A stretch of DNA of 64,000 nt from 20CM-4-69-16 sp035637455 (GTDB taxonomy: Bacteria; Gemmatimonadota; Gemmatimonadetes; Gemmatimonadales; GWC2-71-9), in assembly GCA_035637455.1 (NCBI GenBank), contig DASPXE010000132.1, positions 11,264 through 75,263 on the forward strand. The letters are read 5' to 3'. Position numbers and translations under genes: made by a program. Shown one piece after another: positions 56,586-64,000 of this stretch; position 1 is the stretch's first letter, and each line of letters opens with the position of its first letter. The notes below the pieces were generated by a model. That model saw only the letters and a program-made list of their open reading frames with translations, was not told the DNA's origin and did no database searches.

Positions 56586-57950
56586 ATGCGGCTGCGCGAC
56601 GTCGTGCTGTTCAACATCACGGCGATCGTCGGGCTGCGGTGGCTCACCACAGCGGCGAGCCAGTTCGGGCTCGCCAGCCTACTCCTGTGGGTGCTGGCGA
56701 TGGTCGTCTTCTTCCTGCCTTCGGCGGTCGCCGTGCGGGAGCTCGCCGACATCGATCCCGCGGCGGGCGGTATCTATCGCTGGGTGCGGCGGGCGTTCGG
56801 ACCGCTCCAGGGATTCGTGGCGGGCTGGGGCTACTGGGTCAACAACCTCTTTTACTTCCCGTCGTTGCTCGTCGCCACCGCTGCGATCGCCGCCTACGCG
56901 GGCGGACCGCGGTTCGTGCACCTCGGCGACGACACCGTCTTCGTGGGCGCGCTGTCGCTCGCGGGGCTGTGGCTCGCGGTCGGTATGAACGTCGTCGGCC
57001 TGCGAGTCGGGAAGCGACTCCAAAACCTGGGCGGCCACGGGACCTGGCTACCGGCGCTCGTCTTCGTAGCGCTCGCGGCGTGGTCGCTGGTGGCGCACGG
57101 CAGCGCGACGCCGGTCACCCTGCGAGGGCTGCTACCCGCCAAGTTCGACCTCCCGTCGATCAACCTCTTCGCCACGATGACGTTCGCGGTCGCCGGCCTC
57201 GAGCTCGCCCCGACGCTCGGGGACGAGATCCACGACCCCGCCGCGACGCTGCGGCGGGGCATCGTCATCTCAGGCATCGGCATCGTCCTGCTGTACGTCC
57301 TCGGCACCGCAGCGATGCTCGTGGCCCTGCCGGCCGAGACGGTGAGCATCACGAACGGGATGCCGCAGGCGACGGCGGCGCTGGTGCAGCGCCTCGGCGT
57401 GTCATGGCTCGCGCCCGTCGCCGCGCTCGTCGCCATCCTGCTCGCGCTCGGCAATTTGGGCGGCGTCGGCGCGTGGCTCGCGGGCTCGGCGCGCCTGCCG
57501 TTCGTGGCGGGCGTGGACGGCGCCCTGCCACCCGCCTTCGGTCGCATCCATCCGCGCTGGCACACGCCCTATCTCGCGCTGCTCGTACAGGGGGCGCTCG
57601 CCACCGTGTTCGTCGTCGCGAGCCTGGTTGGCTCGACCGTGAAGAACGCCTATCTCGTGCTGACCCAGACCACCCTCATCCTTTTCTTCATTCCTTATCT
57701 GTATCTCTTCGCGGCCTATCTGCGGCTGCGGCGGGCGCGCACCCCTGCCACGGGGCTGATCGGCCTCGTAGGCCTCGCTGCCGTCGGCTTCTCGATCTTC
57801 CTCGGCTTCGTTCCGCCGGGGGACGAGACGCATCCGTGGATGTACGAGGCCAAAGTCGTGGGCGGTGTGATCGGGTTCATGGGCTTGGGCGTGCTGCTCG
57901 CGCGGCGCGGCGTGAGGGAGCGCACAGCTTCCAGCGCCGCCACGTCCTAA
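56586..57950 (+). CDS. APC-superfamily amino acid permease
   Basis: 454 residues from ATG 56586 (the earlier ATG at 56553 would overlap the PAP2 gene). Twelve or so helices. The APC consensus is plain: RLRDVVLFNITAIVGLRWL at the first helix, RELADIDPAAGGIYRWVRRAFG around helix 2-3, and FATMTFAVAGLELAPTLGDE around helix 6. The VGLRWLT sequence in helix 1 replaces the usual G-S-G-I. Imports or exchanges an amino acid or amine; substrate cannot be told. Confidence 0.87.
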   Translation: MRLRDVVLFNITAIVGLRWLTTAASQFGLASLLLWVLAMVVFFLPSAVAVRELADIDPAAGGIYRWVRRAFGPLQGFVAGWGYWVNNLFYFPSLLVATAAIAAYAGGPRFVHLGDDTVFVGALSLAGLWLAVGMNVVGLRVGKRLQNLGGHGTWLPALVFVALAAWSLVAHGSATPVTLRGLLPAKFDLPSINLFATMTFAVAGLELAPTLGDEIHDPAATLRRGIVISGIGIVLLYVLGTAAMLVALPAETVSITNGMPQATAALVQRLGVSWLAPVAALVAILLALGNLGGVGAWLAGSARLPFVAGVDGALPPAFGRIHPRWHTPYLALLVQGALATVFVVASLVGSTVKNAYLVLTQTTLILFFIPYLYLFAAYLRLRRARTPATGLIGLVGLAAVGFSIFLGFVPPGDETHPWMYEAKVVGGVIGFMGLGVLLARRGVRERTASSAATS

Positions 57951-57995
57951 GGTAGATTCGGTCGGTCCGCTCTCATCCCGGGATTCCTGCACGTG

Positions 57996-60275
57996 ATGCG
58001 TTCTCGCTCGCTCCTGATGGGGCTGCTGCTGGTCGTGGTGTTTCCGGGCGCGGGGCGCGCCCAGGACCGCCCCGCTCCCCGTTGGGAGATCCGTAAGTTC
58101 GACTTCCGGAGCGACGGCGTATGGCGCAAGCAGGCGCGCCGGGTTGCGAAGAACCGCGCCCGGCTGCTTGGCGGGCGGCAGTTCGGGGCGCTGAACGCCC
58201 CGCTCGCGGCCGGGGGAGGGGGCGGGGGAGGGGCGCTCCTCTCGCCCGGCGCGCCGTCCGCGGCTGCCGTCGCGGTGTCGGGCGTGCTGCGCGTCCCGGC
58301 GCTGCTCTTCAAGTACCGCGACACGCCCGGCGCCCAGGTGCGCGCCGCGGCAGAGTACGATCAGGTGCTATTCGCCGCCACCCCGCCCTTCGGCCGCCCG
58401 TACACGTACCGCTCGTTCTACGAGCAACTCTCCAATGGCCTGCTGAGCGTCCAGGGGGAGACGTACGGCGCCGTGACGCTCGACAGCAACGAGGTCAGGT
58501 ACGCCGGCGGGACGAGCACGCAGTGCCAAAAGGAGAACCCGTTCGGGTCCACCAACTGCAACGGGCTCTTCTCCGATAGTGCGGTGCTGGCGATGCAGCA
58601 GGGCTTGCGCGAGGCGTTGGCGAAGATCGACGGCTCAGTGGACTGGACCCAGTACGACAGCGACGGCGACAACATCGTCGACCTCATCCTGTTCCTTCCG
58701 GAGGCGCCGGGCGGCGAGTGCGGACCGCCACCGTCGCGGGGCACGCCCGCCAACCACCTCTGGGCGCACCGCTTCGCGTTGCAATCTGCGTACATGACGC
58801 ACTCGACCCGACCCTCGGGTCAGCACATCTGGGTCCTCGATTACATCCTGCAGGGTGGCGTAGGCGGGTCGACGGGTTGCGACAGCACGCAGATCATGCC
58901 AATCGGCACCGTGGCACACGAGACCGGGCACGGCTTCGGCCTCCCGGACCTGTACGATACCGTGGACTCGACCGAAGGCATCGGCGAGTGGGGACTCATG
59001 GGAAGCGGCAACTACACCTCCCCCCTGAGCCCGTCGCGTATGGACGCGTGGTCCCTGAGCCAGCTCGGCTGGGTCACGGTGCGGTCGTTGGGCGTGCCCG
59101 GCAGCTATCATTTCGGCGCCGCTCCGGTCGCCGACACCGCGTTCTACGTGCCGGTGCTGGGCGCGAATCCCCGGGGCGAGTACTTTCTGCTCGAGAATCG
59201 GCAGGCGGTCCAGTCCGACAGCGCGATGATCGGCTTTCACTGCCGCATCAGCGGATTGCCGTCTAGCTGCGGCGGCGGGCTGCTCATCTGGCATGTGGAC
59301 TCGACCCAGATCGCGACGGGCGGCCCGTCCAACACTATCAATGCCGGACCGATCCACGGCCTGGAGCTCGTGCAGGCGGACGGCAAGGGCAACCTCGACG
59401 CGAACTCCTTCACATCGCAGCAGCAGTCCAATCGCGGCGACGCCGGCGATCCATATCCTGGGGTGCCCGTAGCCAACGTCCTCTTCTCCGCGTCGAGCAC
59501 GCCGGCGGCGCGCCGCAACTCGGACTCACTGCCGGCGGGGATCGTCCTGGATCAGATCCAGCAGGTCGTCCCCAACGGGGAGATGTCCTTCCGCGTGAGC
59601 TTCCCGGTGACGCTGGTCCGCGCCAGCGACACTGCGGCCGTGATCCAGGTCGACGGGGCGAGCTACCACGCATATCGCAACGTGCTGAACCAGGGAACGT
59701 CGCACACCGTGAGCGTGGCAGATACGCAGTACACGGCGGCGGGCCGTACCCGACAGCTGTTCGTCTCGTGGTCCGATGGTTTGGCACGCACGCACAGCTT
59801 CACAGCCGGCGCCACGCCCGACACGCTCGTCGTGACGCTGGCGCGGGCGCACCGGCTCTCCTATGTGGCGACGAGCGGCGGCACTGTCACGGCGTCGGAC
59901 ACGAGCGGCTCGTTCTTGCCCGAGGGGACTTCCGTGACGCTGACGGCCAACGACACCAGCAGCGTACGCGCGTTCGTCTCGTGGGCCGGCGATACCGTGT
60001 CCAAGTCGCTGTCCGTCACACTTCCGATGAACCGGCCTTATGCCGTGCGGGCGGTTTTCCTCGCGCCCATCGCCGCGAGCGCCGTAGTGTCCCAGATCCT
60101 GGGCGGCGCGGGCCTCACGATCCAGGAGCAGGGCGACCTCGACCAGCTCGGAAACGCGAACGGCCGGTTCGACCTCGGCGATTTCCTAGCGTGGGTCGAC
60201 GCCACCGGCGCGCCGCTCACGGCGCAGCGGCGGGCCGGCGTGCAGGCACTACGAGCGAAAGGGGCCGCGCGGTGA
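57996..60275 (+). CDS. Secreted M6-family metalloprotease with C-terminal repeat and dockerin-like segments
   Basis: 759 residues from ATG 57996 (GTG at 57993 is equally possible). Signal peptide to GRAQ. A Gly-rich linker (residues ~68-75) is followed by the M6 (immune-inhibitor-A-like) catalytic domain with zinc motif H308-E-T-G-H312-G-F-G-L-P-D and the methionine-turn-like WGLMGSGNY. C-terminally there is a divergent InlB B-repeat-like domain (GGTVTASD, GTSVTLTAND, FVSWAGD) and a final GDLDQLGNANGRFDLGDFLAW stretch (parts: LGNANGRFDLGDF) that resembles a calcium-binding or dockerin-like unit. Extracellular protein degradation. The stop overlaps the next GTG. Confidence 0.88.
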   Translation: MRSRSLLMGLLLVVVFPGAGRAQDRPAPRWEIRKFDFRSDGVWRKQARRVAKNRARLLGGRQFGALNAPLAAGGGGGGGALLSPGAPSAAAVAVSGVLRVPALLFKYRDTPGAQVRAAAEYDQVLFAATPPFGRPYTYRSFYEQLSNGLLSVQGETYGAVTLDSNEVRYAGGTSTQCQKENPFGSTNCNGLFSDSAVLAMQQGLREALAKIDGSVDWTQYDSDGDNIVDLILFLPEAPGGECGPPPSRGTPANHLWAHRFALQSAYMTHSTRPSGQHIWVLDYILQGGVGGSTGCDSTQIMPIGTVAHETGHGFGLPDLYDTVDSTEGIGEWGLMGSGNYTSPLSPSRMDAWSLSQLGWVTVRSLGVPGSYHFGAAPVADTAFYVPVLGANPRGEYFLLENRQAVQSDSAMIGFHCRISGLPSSCGGGLLIWHVDSTQIATGGPSNTINAGPIHGLELVQADGKGNLDANSFTSQQQSNRGDAGDPYPGVPVANVLFSASSTPAARRNSDSLPAGIVLDQIQQVVPNGEMSFRVSFPVTLVRASDTAAVIQVDGASYHAYRNVLNQGTSHTVSVADTQYTAAGRTRQLFVSWSDGLARTHSFTAGATPDTLVVTLARAHRLSYVATSGGTVTASDTSGSFLPEGTSVTLTANDTSSVRAFVSWAGDTVSKSLSVTLPMNRPYAVRAVFLAPIAASAVVSQILGGAGLTIQEQGDLDQLGNANGRFDLGDFLAWVDATGAPLTAQRRAGVQALRAKGAAR

Positions 60276-60661
60276 GTCGACTGACCGGGACGGTGGCGCT
60301 CCTCGTGCTCCTGGGTGCGACGTTGACCTGCCGGGACGGCACCGGGCCGGTCGCAGGTGTGCTCAAGGTCGATCTCACGACGCCGAACAGCGGGGGCGAC
60401 GGGGCGATTCTCCTCACGGTCACCGGCCCAGCCGCCCTCACGAGCGCGACGCCCGGCACGGGACTGCGGCTGTTCGCACAGCGGCTCGGCACGACCACGC
60501 GGTTCGCCCTCACGGGGACGCTCGCCCAGGGGACGATCCTCACGATCGGCGTGACGAACCTGGGTCAGGCGAGCCAGTACGTCGCGACCGTCCAGAGCGT
60601 CGCCGCGCGCAGCTACGACCTCCGCTCCATCGCCGGCTACTCCCTTACGGTTTCCCAGTAG
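60272..60661 (+). CDS. Small exported protein or lipoprotein coupled to the M6 protease
   Basis: 129 residues from GTG 60272, which shares bases with the protease stop (GTGA). Signal-like LTGTVALLVLLGATLTCRDG, where Cys could be a lipid site. The rest is a beta-rich stretch (VLKVDLTTPNSGGDGAILL, FALTGTLAQGTILTIGV) of the kind seen in Gemmatimonadota proteins encoded next to M6 proteases. Possibly a partner or inhibitor of the protease; this is inference from gene order. Its 3' end overlaps the convergent gene by 17 bp. Confidence 0.68.
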   Translation: MSRLTGTVALLVLLGATLTCRDGTGPVAGVLKVDLTTPNSGGDGAILLTVTGPAALTSATPGTGLRLFAQRLGTTTRFALTGTLAQGTILTIGVTNLGQASQYVATVQSVAARSYDLRSIAGYSLTVSQ

Positions 60662-61100
60662 CCGGGCGGGCGCTCCGCACGAGCAACGCCGCGGGGCCCG
60701 GAGCGAAGGAGGCCGTGGTGATGGTCAACGTGTCGCGCCCGGCAAGTGTGGCGGTGAGGGTCATCGGCGCGACGGCCGCCCCGGCGCTGGGGATCGTAAT
60801 GGTGACCGCGCCATCGCGTGCGACCACCCCCGTTACCATTCCGAAGGCGGCGGGCGGTTTGCCGACGTCTCCGGCGAACCAGCGCGCCACCCGTCCGAAC
60901 GCCGTGTCGTGAGCGGCCGAATCGAACTGGAGCGAGACCCGAAGGCCGGCGCCGAGCGTGGGCCGCGTGGGCACGCGCCGCGGGGCGACGTAATCCCACG
61001 TGCCGAGCAGCGCTGTCGCGCGTTGTACGGGCTCGGGAGGCGATGCGTGGCAACCCTGCCAGACGAGCGCCACTGCCCACACGGCGTGAACCCCTCTCAT
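60645..61100 (-). CDS. Small lipoprotein of unknown function
   Basis: 151 residues. Short signal and lipobox-like WQGC (Cys17). The mature part begins ATALLGTWDYVAP, a lipocalin-like entry, then beta strands (LRVSLQFDSA, GAVTITIPSAG, MTLTATLAGRDTLTITT). It overlaps the TupA-like gene upstream by 4 bp (same strand) and the convergent lipoprotein gene by 17 bp. No specific function can be proposed. Confidence 0.65.
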   Translation of the reverse strand: MRGVHAVWAVALVWQGCHASPPEPVQRATALLGTWDYVAPRRVPTRPTLGAGLRVSLQFDSAAHDTAFGRVARWFAGDVGKPPAAFGMVTGVVARDGAVTITIPSAGAAVAPMTLTATLAGRDTLTITTASFAPGPAALLVRSARPATGKP

Positions 61101-61915
61101 GGCGCCCTCCCCCCCGGCGTCGCGCAGTCGTCCGGCCGCGGCGCGAACGCCGGCGTGCCGTCCGGAAGGCGCAGGTTCAGGATATGCGGCCGCGCCACGT
61201 CCATCGCGCGCTGCGCGAACGCTCGCGCCGCGGCGCCCGCGCGGGACTCGCGCACGACGTACAGGGTGTAAGGGTTGGTGAGCGCGGTATCGGCCGCGAA
61301 CAGCACGCGCAGTCGCAGGCCGGTGAGCTTGGCCAGCGTCGGCAGGTCGGCGAGCGCGTACGCGTTACGCTCATCGGCTACGTGCAGCGTGGTCGTCTGG
61401 TCGGCGCCCGACTGGAGGTACCACGTGCCCGCGGGTCGCCCGCCCGCCCGGTCCCACAGGGCCAGCTCCTTCACGTGCGTGCCCGAGGAATCCCCCCGCG
61501 AGACGAACGGGCCGGCCGCCGCGGCGATGCGACGGAACGCGTCGGCGGCGCTCGACGCGGCGGCGATCCGTGCCGGATCGGCTGCGGGGCCCACGATCGC
61601 GAACCGGCTGGCGACGAACGGGCACGCGAGCAGCGCGTGCCCGGGGGCGACGAGCAGACGTTGTTCGAGGCTGGGCGCGTGCGTGATCACGACATCGAGG
61701 TCCCCCCGCGCGGCCGCGGCGAGGATTTGCCCCGAGGGGCCGACCACAACAGCCGGCTCGGGCCGCGCGAGGGAGTCGAGCACCGCCAGCGCGCCCGACT
61801 GCTCGACCGTGTACGTCGTGCCGAGCCGCAGCGGGCGCTCGCTGGTAGTGCACGCGGCGAGCGCGCCGCACATTAGCCCCGCCCACAGTCTTCGGAGAGT
61901 CGCCATGTGCCGCAT
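61097..61915 (-). CDS. TupA-like periplasmic tungstate/molybdate-type binding protein
   Basis: 272 residues. ATG 61915 is preferred because AGGAG lies 4 bp upstream; ATG 61906 is also in frame. Lipobox LAAC. The type II binding fold is recognised from LRLGTTYTVEQSGAL, GDLDVVITHAPSLEQ, FVASRFAIVGP, FVSRGDSSGTHVKELALW, GTWYLQSGADQTTTLHVAD and AYALADLPTLAK, all typical of TupA. No ABC permease or ATPase gene (tupBC) is next to it, so it may work with a transporter elsewhere or as a sensor. Its 5' end overlaps the start of the divergent peptidase gene. Confidence 0.8.
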   Translation of the reverse strand: MRHMATLRRLWAGLMCGALAACTTSERPLRLGTTYTVEQSGALAVLDSLARPEPAVVVGPSGQILAAAARGDLDVVITHAPSLEQRLLVAPGHALLACPFVASRFAIVGPAADPARIAAASSAADAFRRIAAAAGPFVSRGDSSGTHVKELALWDRAGGRPAGTWYLQSGADQTTTLHVADERNAYALADLPTLAKLTGLRLRVLFAADTALTNPYTLYVVRESRAGAAARAFAQRAMDVARPHILNLRLPDGTPAFAPRPDDCATPGGRAP

Positions 61916-64000
61916 CGCGCTCCTGCTCGCCCTCGTCTCGCTCCCCGGCCGCGCCAGCGCGCAGGGGTTCCCCCTCACCGTGGAGAGCATCATGCGCGGA
62001 CCGGACGTCGTCGGCACCGCACCGTCCAATGTGCGGTTCTCGGCTGACGGGCGCTACGTGTACTTCGCGTGGCGCAGCCCCGGCGTTGACACATTGGACC
62101 AGGACTATCGCGTGGCTGTCGCGGGCGCGCCGCAGGCTCCGGAGCGGTTGCCACGATTCGCCGTGGACACGATTGCGATGGCGACCGGGGGAAGCGCGTG
62201 GTCACCGGACCTGCGGCGGGAGGTCGTGGTGTTGAAGGGCGACGTCTGGCTGGTCGAGCGCACCGGCGCGAAGCGGCGTCTCACCCAGACGCCGAGTCCG
62301 GAGTCCGATCCCGCATGGTCGGCGGATGGCCGCTCGGTCTTCTTCACGCGGGAGGGCAACGCCTGGGCCCTCGGTCTCGATGACGGCGCGCTGCGCCAGC
62401 TGACCGACATCCGCCGCGGACCCGCGCCCAAGCTGCCGGGTGAGCCCACCGGGGAAAAGAAGTTCCTGCGCGATCAGCAGCGCGAGCTGTTCGACTTCGT
62501 CCGGCGTCAGGTGGCGGACGAGCGGATGCGGGCCGACACCGACACGGTGCATACTGTGAAGCCGCTGTACCTCGCGGAGCGGCAGAGCGCGACGCAGCTC
62601 GAGGTCGCGCCCGACGCCCGGTTCGTGCTGGTTACTGTGACGGAGCGGGCCAAGGGGGACTCCGTGGAGGGACGGCAGGTGGTGCTGCCGAGCTGGGTCA
62701 CCCAGTCGGGCTATGTGGAGACGCAGCAGATCCGTACCAAGGTGGGCGACGCGCAGTCGCGGCAGCAGGCGGCGCTCGTCGAGGTGGCGACCGGCAAGGT
62801 GACGTGGGTCGCCCGGGACTCGGGGAAGGGCAAACGGGAAGCGAACGAGGTGGGGATCGGCTTTTCGGCGAATGCGCGACATGCGCTGGTGCGCGTGACC
62901 AGCACGGACTATCAGGATGCCTGGCTCGTCGTCGTCGACCTCGCATCACTCGAGCGGCGCGAGGTCGCGCACCTGCACGACGACGCGTGGCTCGACGGGC
63001 CCCTGAGCGCGACCGCGGGGTGGCTCAAGGACGGGGAGACGGTCTACTACGGCAGCGAGGCGACGGGGTACGCGCATCTCTACACGGTGCCCGCGTCCGG
63101 CGGCACAGCGCGCGCGCTGACGAGCGGCAAGTGGGAAGTCCAACAGGTAGAGCTCGCGCCCGACGGCAAGACCTTCTACTTACACACCAACGAGGGCGAC
63201 TTCGGGCAGGTGCATTGCTACGCGCTCGACGTCGCGAGCGGCCGGAAGACCCAGCTGACCTCGGCCGAGGGGCGCCAGGATGCGGTCGTGTCGCCCGACG
63301 GGAAAACGCTGGCCGTGCTGCACTCGTCGGCGAACCATCCGCCGGAGCTGTACTTCCAGGCCAACCGGCCAGGTGGTGAGCTGCGCCAAGTGACGGAGAG
63401 CACGACGCCCGCATGGCGCAGCTTCAGCTGGCTCAAGCCGGAGATCGTGATGATCCCGGCGCGGGACGGCGCGCAAGTACCCGCGCGGCTGTATCGCCCC
63501 TCCGCGACGCCGTCGAACCACGCGGCGGTGATCTTCGTCCACGGGGCGGGCTATCTCCAGAACGTGCACAAGTGGTGGTCGTCGTACTACCGGGAGTACA
63601 TGTTTCACCAATTGCTCGCGTCGAAGGGCTACAGCGTGCTCGATCTTGACTATCGGGGCAGTGCGGGTCAGGGGCGCGACTGGCGCACCGCCATCTACCG
63701 TCACATGGGCGGAAAGGACTTGGACGACCAGGTGGACGGCGCGCGCTGGTTGGTGAAGAACCTCGCGGTCGATTCCACGAAGATCGGGATGTACGGGGGG
63801 AGCTACGGCGGATTCATCACCTTGATGGCGATGTTCACGCGGCCGGGCGTGTTCGCCGCGGGCGCGGCGCTGCGGCCGGTGACCGACTGGGCGCATTACA
63901 ACCATCCCTACACGGCGCGGATTCTGAACGAGCCACAGGACGACAGCGTCGCCTACCAGCAGTCATCCCCGATTTATTTCGCCGCAGGGTTGAAAGGCCG
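61905..64000 (+). CDS. S9-family prolyl-oligopeptidase-type peptidase (3' truncated)
   Basis: Open frame from ATG 61905 to the window edge (698 codons seen, no stop). GGAGAG lies 7 bp before the ATG. Signal peptide (IALLLALVSLPGRASAQ). The N-terminal ~470 residues carry WD40-like/beta-propeller strands (FSADGRYVYFAWR, PAWSADGRSVFFTREG, VSPDGKTLAVLHSS). The hydrolase domain has VIFVHGAGY, LDYRGSAGQG and the nucleophile Ser633 in YGGSYGGF; the catalytic Asp and His are beyond the window. Exported dipeptidyl- or oligopeptidase of the DPP-IV/PREP type. Its start codon shares bases with an in-frame ATG of the divergent TupA-like gene. Confidence 0.9.
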   Translation, partial: MCRIALLLALVSLPGRASAQGFPLTVESIMRGPDVVGTAPSNVRFSADGRYVYFAWRSPGVDTLDQDYRVAVAGAPQAPERLPRFAVDTIAMATGGSAWSPDLRREVVVLKGDVWLVERTGAKRRLTQTPSPESDPAWSADGRSVFFTREGNAWALGLDDGALRQLTDIRRGPAPKLPGEPTGEKKFLRDQQRELFDFVRRQVADERMRADTDTVHTVKPLYLAERQSATQLEVAPDARFVLVTVTERAKGDSVEGRQVVLPSWVTQSGYVETQQIRTKVGDAQSRQQAALVEVATGKVTWVARDSGKGKREANEVGIGFSANARHALVRVTSTDYQDAWLVVVDLASLERREVAHLHDDAWLDGPLSATAGWLKDGETVYYGSEATGYAHLYTVPASGGTARALTSGKWEVQQVELAPDGKTFYLHTNEGDFGQVHCYALDVASGRKTQLTSAEGRQDAVVSPDGKTLAVLHSSANHPPELYFQANRPGGELRQVTESTTPAWRSFSWLKPEIVMIPARDGAQVPARLYRPSATPSNHAAVIFVHGAGYLQNVHKWWSSYYREYMFHQLLASKGYSVLDLDYRGSAGQGRDWRTAIYRHMGGKDLDDQVDGARWLVKNLAVDSTKIGMYGGSYGGFITLMAMFTRPGVFAAGAALRPVTDWAHYNHPYTARILNEPQDDSVAYQQSSPIYFAAGLKG

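Noticed and set aside
58205..58245. G-rich run as a regulatory G-quadruplex
   Set aside because: The G tracts encode a poly-Gly linker between the propeptide and M6 catalytic domain, so coding constraint explains them.

Overview
The window is a GC-rich (roughly 70% by eye), very densely coded bacterial chromosome segment. The gene set suggests Gemmatimonadota or a close relative: alternative complex III instead of bc1, a Ser/Thr kinase with a C-terminal repeat region next to a SARP-like regulator (twice), a sortilin/BNR exo-protein, zf-HC2 anti-sigma factor, M6 and S9 peptidases. Two Omp85-type barrels and many lipoproteins show a diderm cell. This placement is inference from gene content; no rRNA or marker gene is present. 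No tRNA, rRNA, CRISPR array, transposase or phage gene was seen, and no gap between genes exceeds about 200 bp.

Layout. 1-3302: a truncated sarcosine-oxidase-like flavoenzyme, a DHOD-like barrel protein and a MenC/N-acylamino-acid-racemase-type enolase form one tight operon. 3367-6944: secreted sortilin-type BNR protein and a small DUF3788-like protein, closed by a perfect 19-bp palindrome. 7064-14283: complete six-gene alternative complex III (actABCDEF) with overlapping genes, followed by a cupredoxin lipoprotein. 14862-20547: ECF sigma/anti-sigma pair, VIT-vWA protein, cupin and a rhodanese-metallo-beta-lactamase fusion, punctuated by two repeat-built hairpins. 20684-21166: a second cupredoxin behind a perfect TGTGA-N6-TCACA palindrome. 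21272-25980: kinase plus SARP-like regulator.

26093-36178 is the most unusual region. A DUF4956 membrane protein, two tandem paralogues that join a kinase-like (CotH/HipA-reminiscent) domain to an outer-membrane Omp85 barrel, a CYTH domain fused to a complete polyphosphate kinase 1, and a small unknown protein are all co-directional. I read it as a candidate cell-envelope polyphosphate system. A second kinase/SARP-like pair (36186-40864, divergent) follows.

40920-55705 looks like a lipid island. A plus-strand chain of overlapping genes (PHM-like copper protein, HAD phosphatase, nucleotidyltransferase, ATP-grasp, class III aminotransferase, two CDP-alcohol phosphotransferases, Gfo/Idh dehydrogenase, LPG-synthase-TM flippase-like protein) runs head-on, with overlapping stop codons, into a minus-strand operon encoding serine palmitoyltransferase, a GNAT-like ceramide synthase, a ceramide-reductase-like epimerase and a PAP2/Aur1-like transferase. 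Together they could make a dihydroceramide and give it a phospho-linked, possibly aminated, head group. 55853-64000 holds a second PAP2 protein, an APC permease, an M6 protease, lipoproteins, a TupA-like binding protein and a truncated S9 peptidase.
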